NCBI GenBank assembly: GCA_022825505.1
Contig: JAJDWR010000063.1
Span: 97,611-161,610 of the forward strand
DNA from: Gammaproteobacteria bacterium
GTDB taxonomy: Bacteria > Pseudomonadota > Gammaproteobacteria > Steroidobacterales > Rariloculaceae
Reading direction: 5' to 3'
DNA length: 64,000 nucleotides
Part shown: positions 52,384 to 63,069 of the stretch, piece by piece
Layout: every line of letters begins with the position of its first letter
Numbering within the stretch: the first letter of the stretch is position 1
The notes under the pieces: model-generated
Database searches by the model: none
What the model was told of the DNA's origin: nothing
Seen by the model: the letters and a program-made list of their open reading frames with translations, nothing else
Program-made: the position numbers and the translations under genes

Positions 52384-53688
52384 GTGAAAAGCAGGGATGT
52401 CATCGTCATCGGGGCGGGCGTGATCGGCAGCGCCGTCGCGCTGGCGCTCTGCCGCCGGGGCTATCGAACCCTCAACGTCGACAAGAACCCCGCCGCCGGT
52501 TTTGGCTCCACCTCGAACTCGTGCGCCGTGGTCAGATTCTCCTACTCGACGGCCGACACCATCAATCTCGCGTACGAGGGCTATCACTACTGGAAGAACT
52601 GGGCCTCCTTCCTCGATCTGGAAGGCGCCATCGACTGCGCACAGTACATTCAGTGTGGGCACCTGATCATCAAGACCGCGGCGGACGATCGTCGGGACAT
52701 GCTGAATCACTATCGGTCGATCGGTATTCCATTCGAGGAATGGTCTCGCGAAAGATTGCTCGAGCGGCTGCCGATATTCGACGGTGCGCGGCACGCGCCG
52801 CCGAAACCCATCGACGATCCGTCGTTCTGGGACGACGGGGAGGACCTGCTCGCGGGCGCAATCTTTACGCCCGTTGCCGGATACGTCAACGATCCGCAGC
52901 TGGCGACCCGGAATCTCCAGCAAGCAGTTGAAGCCGCAGGTGGCCGTTTTCTGTTCAAACGAGCGGTAGCAGGCATTCTCCGGTCCGACGGGAGGGTGTG
53001 CGGCGTGAAACTGCAGGACGGCGAGAAACTGCGCGCCGGGATCGTTGTAAACGCGGCGGGACCCTGGTCGTTTGTCGTCAATCGCATGGCGGGCGTTGAG
53101 GAAGGCATGTCGATCAGGACCCGGGCGTTGCGGCGCGAGGTGCACCATCTGCCGTCCCCGGAGGCGTTCTCGTTCGAGGCGGATGGATTCATCGCATCGG
53201 ATACCAATATCGGCATCTACATCAGGCCGGAGTCGGGCAACAAGATCTCCGTCGGGTCCGGCGATCCCCCCTGCGACGAAAAGATCTGGATCGAGGATCC
53301 GGACAACTTCGACCGGAACATTTCCGAATTGCAGTGGAAGACCCAGGTATATCGCCTGTCGAAACGCATACCGTCGATCCCCATTCCGAACACGGGCGTT
53401 GGCGTGGTCGACCTGTACGACGTGGCCGACGACTGGACGCCCATCTACGACAAGTCCGATCTGGATGGCTTCTACATGGCGGTCGGAACGAGCGGTCACC
53501 AGTTCAAGAATGCCGGCGCCGTCGGCGCATTGATGGCTGAACTGATCGACGCGTGCGAGAGCGGCCACGATCAGGACGCCACACCGCTGAAGGTCACCGG
53601 GCAGTATACGAATCTGGCCATCGATACCGGGGCGTTCTCCCGTCGGCGCAGCCTGAACGCACGGAGCAGCTTTTCCGTTCGCGGGTAG
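52384..53688 (+). CDS. DAO-family FAD-dependent oxidoreductase (sarcosine/glycine oxidase-like)
   Basis: A 434-residue flavoenzyme with the FAD motif VIVIGAGVIGSAVALALCRRG at the start and the DAO-type contact GSTSNSCAVVRFSYS, then VNAAGPWSFVVNRMAG and a C-terminal GTSGHQFKNAGAVG. It probably oxidises an N-methylated amino acid or similar amine. GTG start, 7 bp after pyk stop, suggests it shares the pyk transcript. In many gammaproteobacteria an aldolase gene (fba) stands at this place. Confidence 0.87.
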   Translation: MKSRDVIVIGAGVIGSAVALALCRRGYRTLNVDKNPAAGFGSTSNSCAVVRFSYSTADTINLAYEGYHYWKNWASFLDLEGAIDCAQYIQCGHLIIKTAADDRRDMLNHYRSIGIPFEEWSRERLLERLPIFDGARHAPPKPIDDPSFWDDGEDLLAGAIFTPVAGYVNDPQLATRNLQQAVEAAGGRFLFKRAVAGILRSDGRVCGVKLQDGEKLRAGIVVNAAGPWSFVVNRMAGVEEGMSIRTRALRREVHHLPSPEAFSFEADGFIASDTNIGIYIRPESGNKISVGSGDPPCDEKIWIEDPDNFDRNISELQWKTQVYRLSKRIPSIPIPNTGVGVVDLYDVADDWTPIYDKSDLDGFYMAVGTSGHQFKNAGAVGALMAELIDACESGHDQDATPLKVTGQYTNLAIDTGAFSRRRSLNARSSFSVRG

Positions 53689-53774
53689 CGCGGCCGGCAT
53701 GGGGGTCGAGGGTGGAGTCCGGTGTTTGCCTTGGACCTTGTTCAGAAACTCGTCTGCGCCTTCTGTCGTACCGA

Positions 53775-54626
53775 TCAGGGTAGTTGGTGGTGTCGAGTCT
53801 GCACCGTACCGCCCGACGACAATCGTTCCGCCACGGCCTCCGCCACGTGCACCGAGCGGTGCTGCCCGCCAGTGCACCCGATAGCCACGGTCAGATAGGC
53901 GCGCTGGGTTTCCCTGTAACGGGGGATCCAGCGTTGCAGGAACGCGGTGATGTCGTCCACCATCGCCTGAACCTGCTGTTGTTGCTCCAGAAACTCCCGT
54001 ACCTGGCGGTCGCGTCCGGTCAACGCACGCAACTCCGGCTCCCAGTAGGGGTTGGGCAGGCAGCGAACGTCGAAGACGAAGTCCGCATCGGCCGGAAGGC
54101 CGTGCTTGAACCCGAAGGACTCCAGCAGGATGGACAACTTGCCTTCGGCTCGCCGGGCGACCCGGTTGCCGATCAGATCCCGTAGCTCGTGGACGTTGGT
54201 CGCGCTGGTATCCAGCACCAGGTCCGCGATATCGACGATGGGCTCAAGGAGTCGGGATTCCTGCTCGAGCGCTTCGGTCAGGCTGACCCTGTCCGTTGTC
54301 AGGGGATGCTTGCGCCGGGTCTCGCTGAAGCGCGACAAGAGCACGCCCTCGTCGGCCTGGAGGAAGATCACCTCGCAGGCGACTCCGGCCTTGCGCAGTT
54401 CGTGTACCAGCAGCGGAAGGCGTGCAATGTCCGCCGCGTTGCGGGCGTCGGCGCACAGCGCGACGCGACTGAATGCGGGGTCCTGCTGAGGCAGCGTCTC
54501 ATCGACGAACGACTGCAACAGGGCGATCGGAAGGTTGTCGATGCAGTAGTATCCGGCGTCCTCAAGCGCGTTGAGGGCGACGCTCTTTCCGGAACCCGAG
54601 AGTCCGCTCAGAACTACCAGCCGCAT
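53775..54626 (-). CDS. rapZ: RNase adaptor protein RapZ
   Basis: A 283-residue P-loop protein that in E. coli binds glucosamine 6-phosphate and guides RNase E to the GlmZ small RNA. Walker A GLSGSGKSVAL (8-18), YYCIDNLPIALL, and the C-terminal CTGGQHRSVHVAE are diagnostic. GGGGGAGAAACG precedes the ATG at 54626. The usual neighbour ptsN, between hpf and rapZ, is absent. GlmZ and GlmY RNAs cannot be judged here. Confidence 0.96.
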   Translation of the reverse strand: MRLVVLSGLSGSGKSVALNALEDAGYYCIDNLPIALLQSFVDETLPQQDPAFSRVALCADARNAADIARLPLLVHELRKAGVACEVIFLQADEGVLLSRFSETRRKHPLTTDRVSLTEALEQESRLLEPIVDIADLVLDTSATNVHELRDLIGNRVARRAEGKLSILLESFGFKHGLPADADFVFDVRCLPNPYWEPELRALTGRDRQVREFLEQQQQVQAMVDDITAFLQRWIPRYRETQRAYLTVAIGCTGGQHRSVHVAEAVAERLSSGGTVQTRHHQLP

Positions 54627-54666
54627 CGTTTCTCCCCCAGAGCGGCGACCGCAGATCAGCGGGCGT

Positions 54667-54987
54667 TTACCCGTAGCGGCGCCTGGCGGCGCGCTTGCTG
54701 AGGCGGTCGATCTGTTTCTCCTTGTGCTTCTTGACCTGCCGGTCGAGCTTGTCGATAAGACCATCCACCGCAGCGTACATGCCCTCGGCAACGGCGTCGG
54801 CGTGAATGGTGCCGCCCTCCAGGTGCACGGTGGCCTCCGCCCGGTAATTCAGCCGCTCGGTGGTCAGGATGCAGTGCACATCGATCACATGGTCAAAATG
54901 GCGCTCGATGCGAGCGAACTTGGAACTGACATGGCGGCGTACTGCCGGGCTGACGTCCACATGATGACCCGTGATATTGAGCTGCAT
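54667..54987 (-). CDS. hpf: Ribosome hibernation promoting factor
   Basis: A 106-residue ribosome-associated protein that protects and dimerises ribosomes in stationary phase. It starts MQLNITGHHVDVSPAVR and has KFARIERHFDHVIDVHCIL and a basic tail (KKHKEKQIDRLSKRAARRRYG). The length is that of short HPF. It follows rpoN as in other gammaproteobacteria. A 27-bp imperfect repeat lies immediately upstream and supplies its ribosome-binding site. Confidence 0.95.
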   Translation of the reverse strand: MQLNITGHHVDVSPAVRRHVSSKFARIERHFDHVIDVHCILTTERLNYRAEATVHLEGGTIHADAVAEGMYAAVDGLIDKLDRQVKKHKEKQIDRLSKRAARRRYG

Positions 54988-54994
54988 ATTTCTC

Positions 54995-55075
54995 TCCCGG
55001 ACCCATCGGGTCCGCTTCCACTCCCGGACCCGTCAGGCCCATTTCCATTACTGGACCGTTCCGGCCCGCCGTCTC
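54995..55075. repeat. Three imperfect 27-bp units between rpoN and hpf
   Basis: Units at 54995-55021, 55022-55048 and 55049-55075 share CC(C)GGACC-type cores and a TTCCA end on the plus strand. The most distal unit lies within the last codons of rpoN and the rest forms the leader of hpf. The unit next to hpf contains GGACCC-ATC-GGGTCC, a perfect 6-bp stem just before the GGGAGAG ribosome-binding site. A short tandem duplication of the rpoN end is the simplest reading. Confidence 0.6.
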
Positions 55076-56460
55076 TCCGTTGAAGTCGGGATATTCATCG
55101 CATCCCGGTACTTCGCCACCGTTCTGCGCGCAACCTTGACGCCGTCCTTCGCCAGGAGGTTCGCGAGCTGGTTGTCGCTCAGCGGTTTTCCGGCCACCTC
55201 GCCGGCAATCAGGCGGCGGATCATCGCGCGCACCGCGGTCGATGAGCGCTCTCCGCCGTCGCCGTCGACATGACTCGAAAAGAAATACCTGAACTCGATG
55301 ATACCGCGCGGCGTGTGCATGTGCTTGTTGGCCGTGACCCTCGATACGGTGGATTCGTGCATGCCGATGGCCTCGGCGATGTCCCGAAGCACCATGGGGC
55401 GCATGAACTCCTCGCCGTGATCGAGAAAGTCCGTCTGGCGTTTGATAATGGCCTCGGCCACCTTCAACAGCGTTTCGTTGCGAATCTCGAGGCTGCGGAC
55501 GAGCCAGCGCGCCTCCTGCAATTGGGCGCGCAGTACGCCGTATTGTCCGCCGCGTCCCAGCGAACCGGCATAGGTCTGGTTCACGCGCAGCCATGGCGTC
55601 ACGGACGCGTTCAACTCGACGACCCACTTCCGGTCGCTGCGGCGCACGAAGACATCCGGGATAGCGTACTCTGCCGCAGGCGCATGGATTGCCGCTCCGG
55701 GACGCGGATGGCACGCCCGCACCAACAGCAGCGCCTCTTCCACATCCTCCCCGGATGCATGCAAGAGCCGCGTCAGCGTGTGCGTCTGACGCTCCGCGAC
55801 GAGTTCCAGGTGTTCGGCGGCGATGGTACGCGCAAGCTCGAGACAGGGGGTGGACGGATCGAGTTGCGCCAACTGCAGGAGCACGGATTCGCTGATCGAG
55901 CGGGCGCCGACGCCCGCGGGATCCAGTTGCTGAACGAGCCGGATCGCCGCCTCGATTTCCTCCTCCGAGGCCATCACGTCCGGAGCCAGTGTCGCCTGGA
56001 TGGACAAGGCGTCATCGGTGAGATAGCCATCGTCGTTGATGCCGTCGATGACGGCCTGACCGATCGCGGTCGTGCGCGCGTCCAGACTCTCAAGCTCCAG
56101 TTGCCAGAGCAAATGCCCCCTCAGCGTCTCGTCGGAGCGGTCAGCGTAGTCGAACGGACCCTCCGGCGCCGGGTTGACCGGCGCGTCTCCCGGCCCGGCG
56201 GTCTCGGTCCACTCGCCCATGGAATCGTCGTCCGCGGACGCTTCGGCCGCGGCCTCGAGGGAATCCGGCTCAGGTTCTGCTGCGGCGGTGACCTCAACGT
56301 CCGGCTCTTCGGCCTCCAGCATCACATTCTCGTCCAGCGCCTGCTGTATTTCCGCGCGCAGGTCGGCGACCGGCAGGAGCAACAGGCGAATCGCCTGCTG
56401 CAGGTGCGGCGTCATGGTGAGCTGTTGCGCCGTCCTCAGCTTGAGTGCCGGTTTCAGCAT
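55048..56460 (-). CDS. rpoN: RNA polymerase sigma-54 factor
   Basis: A 470-residue sigma factor. Region I is Gln/Leu-rich (LRTAQQLTMTPHLQQAIRLL), followed by an acidic linker (about residues 50-110), the core-binding region, and the C-terminal RpoN box ARRTVAKYRDAMNIP. It needs AAA+ activators, none of which are in this window. The gene follows lptB by 9 bp in the standard lptCAB-rpoN-hpf order. Confidence 0.97.
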   Translation of the reverse strand: MLKPALKLRTAQQLTMTPHLQQAIRLLLLPVADLRAEIQQALDENVMLEAEEPDVEVTAAAEPEPDSLEAAAEASADDDSMGEWTETAGPGDAPVNPAPEGPFDYADRSDETLRGHLLWQLELESLDARTTAIGQAVIDGINDDGYLTDDALSIQATLAPDVMASEEEIEAAIRLVQQLDPAGVGARSISESVLLQLAQLDPSTPCLELARTIAAEHLELVAERQTHTLTRLLHASGEDVEEALLLVRACHPRPGAAIHAPAAEYAIPDVFVRRSDRKWVVELNASVTPWLRVNQTYAGSLGRGGQYGVLRAQLQEARWLVRSLEIRNETLLKVAEAIIKRQTDFLDHGEEFMRPMVLRDIAEAIGMHESTVSRVTANKHMHTPRGIIEFRYFFSSHVDGDGGERSSTAVRAMIRRLIAGEVAGKPLSDNQLANLLAKDGVKVARRTVAKYRDAMNIPTSTERRRAGTVQ

Positions 56461-56469
56461 TCCGGCAAC

Positions 56470-57191
<722 letters not shown>

Positions 57192-57195
<4 letters not shown>

Positions 57196-57794
57196 GGGGT
57201 GTCGGCATCGTCCGAGGGGGGCAATATCGAAATGACCAGTGGTTCTCCGCACTCGGAGGAGCCCGAGGTGATTTTCTTTTCGTCGATGTCGTAGATCAGG
57301 TCGCAGCCCCTGAACTCGTTGGGGCCCTCGTTGAGGTACGCGCCCCCGGTCATCCGCAACGTCCCTTCGGCGCTCTCGTAGCGCAACACTTCGGCGCCTC
57401 CGCGGATCGGGTCCCCGCGCTCGGGATTGCGGTCCTCGAACCGGGCCGGGTCGCCCTGCAACTCGACAATCAGCAGTTCATGGGTCTCGAAGAGGATTTC
57501 CGCCCGGGACGCCTCGATCATGGCGGTGTCCAGGTCGATGCGGACGTTGCCGCTGAACTCCCAATCGCTGCGGTTGAACTCCAGGTCCGAGGCCACCGCT
57601 TCGTCGGCTTCGATCATGAAGTCGCCCTGGGAGATGCGCAGGCCCCTGAACATCATGGTGTTCGACTGCCGGTCGAAGGAGGACCACTCGGCGTCCAGGG
57701 AGACGCGCAGGTCTTCATCCTGGGCCTGGGCCAGGGCGATCGCCGGGACAACAATCAATGCCCCCAGCCCGAATCTATGGACCGAATTCACCAT
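57192..57794 (-). CDS. lptA: Periplasmic LPS bridge protein LptA
   Basis: A 200-residue periplasmic OstA-fold protein forming the bridge for LPS. The signal peptide (to about residue 23, ALAQ) is followed by repeated beta-jellyroll strands with [33 protein letters not shown], and [15 protein letters not shown]. Overlap with lptC (20 bp) and lptB (4 bp) shows coupled translation. Confidence 0.93.
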
Positions 57795-58347
57795 GTATGC
57801 CTGATTCTAGCGCCAAGCGCTCTTCCTTCAAATTCGCGCTGAGTCCGACGGCATCCAGACGCCGGGTTCCCAAGTAGAGACTCACGGGGTCTTCCGTGCG
57901 CACATCGAACGTCGCAGGTTCAAGCCGCAGCGACGAGGTGCGGATCGTCATCGGCCCCGATTCCGGCTGTTCGCTCCGGGTCAGTTCCACCTCGCCGCTG
58001 AAGTCCAGGTACGTCTCCTCCAGAAACGCCTGGCCCTGTGTGGCCGTGAGCACCCAGGGCACCTGTGTGTCGGGCTGAAAGCGGACGGCGACGTCGCTCA
58101 GCAGCAGGCGATTCTCCGCCGGCAGTTCCTCGGCGCGGGCGGCCTGTACCGTGATCAGCGCCTGTCCCTCCTCATCCGTCCCCAGTATGGTTGCACCGTG
58201 CAGGTAGTAGCCCGGGGCCGCTGCGCCGGCGACGGCCGCGGGAACGTCGTCCTCGATGCCCTGCCGGCTCCAGAGCCACGTGAGCATCGCGACGGCCGTG
58301 AGCGCGCCCAGGGCAAGCAACTCCCGGCGTTGAAATGGCCGCGTCAT
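57775..58347 (-). CDS. lptC: LPS export protein LptC
   Basis: A 190-residue bitopic membrane protein: one N-terminal helix (LLALGALTAVAMLTWLW) and a periplasmic jellyroll with ATILGTDEEGQALITVQAARAEELP and FSGEVELTRSEQPESGP. It joins the LptBFG pump to LptA. Its start lies 4 bp after the kdsC stop. Sequence similarity among LptC proteins is weak, so position between kdsC and lptA is a main support. Confidence 0.9.
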   Translation of the reverse strand: MTRPFQRRELLALGALTAVAMLTWLWSRQGIEDDVPAAVAGAAAPGYYLHGATILGTDEEGQALITVQAARAEELPAENRLLLSDVAVRFQPDTQVPWVLTATQGQAFLEETYLDFSGEVELTRSEQPESGPMTIRTSSLRLEPATFDVRTEDPVSLYLGTRRLDAVGLSANLKEERLALESGIHGEFGP

Positions 58348-58351
58348 GCCG

Positions 58352-58843
58352 TCAACGCGCCAGCAGCAGCATGTCGCACGCTTCGCGCACGGCGCCGTGG
58401 CCGCCCCTTGCGGCTGTCTGATAGTGGGCAACTTCGAGCGCCGGTTGGCGCGCGTCCGCAACGGCGATGGCAAGCCCCGCGCGGCGCATCATGGGCACGT
58501 CGGTCGTGTCGTCGCCGATGCAGGCCACGGCGTCCAGCCCGATGCCCATCTGCCCGGCAAGCCCCGTCAGGGCCTCGAGCTTGTTCTCTTCACCCTGGAC
58601 AACGGTTTCGACGCCGAGTTCCTTCATCCTGGCCGTCACCGCCGGCGTGGAGCGGGCGGAGATCACCGCCACCGCGATCCCGGACGCCATGACCGCCTTG
58701 ATGCCGGCGCCGTCGTGGACGTGAAATCGCTGCAGCGACTCGCCTCCCGCGCCGTAGTACAGCCCGCCGTCGGTGAGGACGCCGTCCACGTCCAGAACCA
58801 GCAATCGGACCCGGCGCGCGCGTTCCAGCGTATCCGGGGTCAT
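58352..58843 (-). CDS. kdsC: 3-deoxy-D-manno-octulosonate 8-phosphate phosphatase
   Basis: A 163-residue HAD phosphatase that yields free Kdo for lipid A-core synthesis. The nucleophile region is LLVLDVDGVLTDGGLYY, then FHVHDGAGIKAV, VISARST, and CIGDDTTDVPMMR. It is a C0-type HAD of normal length. Its ATG overlaps the kdsD stop (TGATG). Confidence 0.95.
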   Translation of the reverse strand: MTPDTLERARRVRLLVLDVDGVLTDGGLYYGAGGESLQRFHVHDGAGIKAVMASGIAVAVISARSTPAVTARMKELGVETVVQGEENKLEALTGLAGQMGIGLDAVACIGDDTTDVPMMRRAGLAIAVADARQPALEVAHYQTAARGGHGAVREACDMLLLAR

Positions 58844-59835
58844 CAGACGACTCCGGCCCGAAAGACGTCGTGGATGTTCAGCGCGCCGACCAGCGTCCCT
58901 TCCTCGTCGACCACGAGCAGCGCGGTGATGCCGTGATCCTCCATCAGGCGCACGGCCCGGGCAGCGAGATCGTCGGGGCGAACGGTCTTGCCGCCGGGGG
59001 TCATGACGTCGCCGATCGGGGTTTCGTGAATGTCCACGCGCCGGTCGAGCGTGCGGCGCAGGTCGCCGTCGGTGAATACCCCGCGGAGCCGCCCGCCGCC
59101 GTCCACCACGGCCGTAATGCCCAGGTTCCCGCGCGACATTTCCAGGAGTCCGTCGCTCACGGACGTGTCCGGCGTCACGCTCGGGATGTCGCCGCCCCCG
59201 TGCATGATGTCCCGCACCCGTACCAGCAGCCGCCGCCCCAGCGCGCCGCCGGGGTGGTAGCTGGCGAAGTCCTCTTCCCTGAATCCGCGCTGCTCCAGCA
59301 GCACGATGGCCAGCGCGTCCCCCATGGCCAGCGCCGCTGTGGTGCTCGCGGTGGGGGCGAGGTTGAGGGGACAGGCCTCCTCGGCCACGCCGATGTCCAG
59401 ATTGACCGTGGCGGCCCGCGCGAGCGTGGACCGCGGGCTGCCCGTCATGGCGATCAACGGAAGGCCCAGCCGTTTGATCCGCGGCAGCAGGAAGGCGATC
59501 TCCTGGGTCTCGCCCGAATTGGAAATCGCAAGAATCACGTCCTGGCCGGTGATCATCCCCATGTCGCCATGCCCGGCCTCCCCGGCGTGCACGAAGAACG
59601 CCGGTGACCCCGTGCTCGCCAACGTGGCGGCGATCTTGCTGCCCACATGGCCCGACTTGCCCATGCCGACAACCACGATACGCGCGTTGCCGCGCTGCGC
59701 CTCGATGCAAATCCGGCACGCGGCAAGCAGTTCGTCGCCCAGCCGCGGAATCAGCGCACGAATGGCGTCGGACTCGATCTCCAGCACCCGGCGCGCGGTG
59801 ATCAGCGGGTCGACAGCGGTGGTTGTCGCGGACAT
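58843..59835 (-). CDS. kdsD: Arabinose-5-phosphate isomerase
   Basis: A 330-residue isomerase supplying arabinose 5-phosphate for Kdo. An SIS domain (GMGKSGHVGSKIAATLASTG, ISNSGETQE, AMTGSPRSTLAR, LAPTASTTAALAMGDALA) precedes two CBS domains (from about residue 205). The ATG at 59835 begins at the family start. It is the first gene of the kdsD-to-rapZ run; the divergent ibaG gene is 115 bp away. Confidence 0.96.
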   Translation of the reverse strand: MSATTTAVDPLITARRVLEIESDAIRALIPRLGDELLAACRICIEAQRGNARIVVVGMGKSGHVGSKIAATLASTGSPAFFVHAGEAGHGDMGMITGQDVILAISNSGETQEIAFLLPRIKRLGLPLIAMTGSPRSTLARAATVNLDIGVAEEACPLNLAPTASTTAALAMGDALAIVLLEQRGFREEDFASYHPGGALGRRLLVRVRDIMHGGGDIPSVTPDTSVSDGLLEMSRGNLGITAVVDGGGRLRGVFTDGDLRRTLDRRVDIHETPIGDVMTPGGKTVRPDDLAARAVRLMEDHGITALLVVDEEGTLVGALNIHDVFRAGVV

Positions 59836-59950
59836 GGGCGCGATTCTAGCAGGGTGCGCGACGCCCGGACGCTGGATGCACGGCTGTTTGGCTGCGTTGG
59901 AGGGTGCGGTAGACTGTGCGCTCCTCAGACTCGCAGGATGCAGGCGATCC

Positions 59951-60199
59951 ATGGACCCACAGGAAATTGCCAGGTTGATCGAGGCCGGGTTGCCGGGTTG
60001 CCGGGCCGAAGTCCGGACTGACGGCCAGGGGCACTACGAAGCGCTGGTCATCGCGGACGAATTCGCCGGCCTGCGCAGCGTCCCCCGCCACCAGCGCGTC
60101 TACGCGACCCTGGGCGATCGCGTCGGCGGGGAGATTCATGCGCTGGCGCTGAAAACCTTCACGCCGGAGGAGTGGCGGGACAGAGTCGGCGGATCCTAG
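59951..60199 (+). CDS. ibaG: BolA family protein IbaG
   Basis: An 82-residue BolA-like protein that binds [2Fe-2S] clusters with monothiol glutaredoxin. It has MDPQEIARLIEAGLPGC, HYEALVIADEFAGL, and VPRHQRVYATLGDRVGGEIHALALKTFTP, the usual helix-turn-helix-like core. It is directly upstream of murA, as in Escherichia and Pseudomonas. Confidence 0.92.
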   Translation: MDPQEIARLIEAGLPGCRAEVRTDGQGHYEALVIADEFAGLRSVPRHQRVYATLGDRVGGEIHALALKTFTPEEWRDRVGGS

Positions 60200-61531
<1,332 letters not shown>

Positions 61532-61546
61532 CCCCACCCTGCACAA

Positions 61547-61696
61547 GAGGTGTGTGCGCGCAACGTCCTCGCCAGCATCACGGAGGAGGTGTGTGTGCGA
61601 TGCCCTCGCCACCATCACAGAGGAGGTGTATGCGCAACGCCCTCACCACCATCAAAGAGGAGGTGTGTGTGCAATGCCCTCGCCAGCGTCGTGGGG
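61547..61696. repeat. Four tandem copies of a 37-39 bp unit
   Basis: Copies begin with GAGGTGT at 61547, 61586, 61623 and 61660 (spacing 39, 37, 37). Each has G-A-GGTGT-(G/A)T-x-x-GC-(A/G)A-x-G-C/T-CCTC followed by (A/G)CCA. The third copy has a mutated TATGC. Spacing is short and there is no unique spacer, so this is not a CRISPR. It follows murA by 15 bp. Confidence 0.8.
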
Positions 61697-61802
61697 CGAC
61701 GAGCGGGCCAGGGATGGCCATTAGCGAGGAGCCCCCGATTTTCTTCCCGCCAGGGATGGCGGGAAGAAATTAAGCTGGCGAGGGCATTGCACACACACCT
61801 CC
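61659..61802. repeat. Inverted-repeat element with nested hairpin after murA
   Basis: The 28-base block at 61659-61686 (GGAGGTGTGTGTGCAATGCC and on to GCCAG) reappears as its exact reverse complement at 61775-61802. Inside lies a 13-bp perfect stem around 61740-61769, with TTCTTCCCGCCA, loop GGGA and TGGCGGGAAGAA, and a smaller one, GGCCA-GGGA-TGGCC, near 61707. Two hairpins sharing the same GGGA loop suggest a transposon-derived or BIME/REP-like palindrome unit. It could also act as a terminator for both murA and the convergent degS gene. Confidence 0.75.
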
Positions 61803-61828
61803 GCCCCCGACCATAGCGATAGTCAAAC

Positions 61829-62890
61829 CTACCGCCCCACCGCCGGCCTCTCCTCCAACACCGCCACCGTCTCGAACACCCCCGCCCCGGGCCTGTGCCC
61901 CCGAACCTGAATGTGATCCCCGGGCCGCAGCCCCGCCACCCGGTTCATGGCCTGGTCCTTGCTGAGCATCCGTTCCCCGTTGATGTGCGTGATGATGTCC
62001 CCCGCAATCAGCCCCGCTGCGGCCGCCGGCCCCGCGACCTGCACCAGTTCCACCGCAGGCCCGGAAATCCCCAGTGCAGCCGCATTCATGCCCGGCAGGT
62101 CCCATGCGTCGACGCCCAGCCAGCCCCGGACGACGCGCCCATGCTCGATCAGCTCATCCATTACGCCGCGGACCAGGTTCACCGGAATGGCGAAGCCGAT
62201 GCCTTCCGGAGGGCTGCGCGTCAGGGTCGCAAAGCGTGCCGTATTGATGCCGATCAGTTCGCCGCGGGTGTTGACCAGGGCGCCGCCGGAATTGCCTATG
62301 TTGATGGCCGCATCCGTCTGAATGAAGTTCTCGAAGATGGTCAGTCCGATACCGCGGCCGGTGGCGCTGACAATGCCCGATGTCACGCTCTGGCTGAGCC
62401 CGTAGGCATTGCCGATAGCCAGTACCACATCGCCGATCTCGAGCGTATCGCTTCTGCCCAGGCGAATGGCCGGCAGGTCGGGCAGGTCCACCCTGAGCAG
62501 CGCCAGTTCCGTCTCCGGATCGGCGCCGACGAAGCGCGGATGCGCCTCGCGGCCGTCGGCAAGCTGCACCACCACCTGGTCCGCATCCCGGATGACATGC
62601 CAGTTGGTCACGATGAAGCCGTCCTGGCTGATGATCACTCCTGAGCCCAGACCCTGATCCACGATCATCCCGGCGCCCAGGCTGCCCCGCTGGCCCAGCC
62701 GCGCCGTGCGCAAGCTGACGACCGCCGGGGCGCTGGCGTTCACCGCGCTGGCGTAGCTGGTGGCGGGAGCTTGCGCGCCGCCGCCGAGATTGACCAGGTC
62801 GGGGCGCAGAAGCACCACGACGAACGCCACCGCCAGTCCGAACGCGGACGATTGGGCTACAAACGCCAGTACTCTCCACGGGGTTTTCAT
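61829..62890 (-). CDS. degS: DegS/AlgW-type membrane-anchored serine protease
   Basis: A 353-residue HtrA-family protease: one N-terminal anchor (VAQSSAFGLAVAFVVVLL), a trypsin-like domain and a single PDZ domain, the layout of DegS, which starts the sigma-E envelope stress cascade by cutting RseA. H98 (VTNWHV) and S201 (GNSGGALV) are present. At the position of the catalytic Asp (family T-D-L-A), this protein has Glu (T-E-L-A, residue 128). The ATG at 62890 starts at the anchor. In Pseudomonas the homologous algW is near murA and petABC too. Confidence 0.92.
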   Translation of the reverse strand: MKTPWRVLAFVAQSSAFGLAVAFVVVLLRPDLVNLGGGAQAPATSYASAVNASAPAVVSLRTARLGQRGSLGAGMIVDQGLGSGVIISQDGFIVTNWHVIRDADQVVVQLADGREAHPRFVGADPETELALLRVDLPDLPAIRLGRSDTLEIGDVVLAIGNAYGLSQSVTSGIVSATGRGIGLTIFENFIQTDAAINIGNSGGALVNTRGELIGINTARFATLTRSPPEGIGFAIPVNLVRGVMDELIEHGRVVRGWLGVDAWDLPGMNAAALGISGPAVELVQVAGPAAAAGLIAGDIITHINGERMLSKDQAMNRVAGLRPGDHIQVRGHRPGAGVFETVAVLEERPAVGR

Positions 62891-62971
62891 GCGACTAGTG
62901 TACCTGCAAGGCCGGCCACCTTTCTTCAATTGGTCAGCGCTGATGACCCATAGTTTACGCAGGGTGGTCTG

Positions 62972-63001
62972 TGGCCAAGTTTGCGCCGCCGCGTGTATAA
63001 T
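62972..63001 (+). promoter_or_regulatory. Candidate promoter of petABC
   Basis: TGGCCA (62972-62977) followed after 18 bp by a perfect TATAAT (62996-63001), 69 bp before petA and inside the 179-bp divergent gap with degS. The -10 fits sigma-70 well; the -35 matches four of six bases. Confidence 0.45.
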
Positions 63002-63069
63002 TCCGCGCTTCCATTGACTTCCCCGTGAGCAGGGCAAGCAGACCTGCCTGCCCCCCGATCTGCGCACCG

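Noticed and set aside
61547..61696. Possible CRISPR array
   Set aside because: Units of 37-39 bp are adjacent without unique spacers of 30-40 bp, and no cas genes are present.
61550..61816. Repeat peptides encoded across the murA downstream repeat
   Set aside because: The tandem units stay open in more than one frame by chance; no start signals and the frames end randomly.
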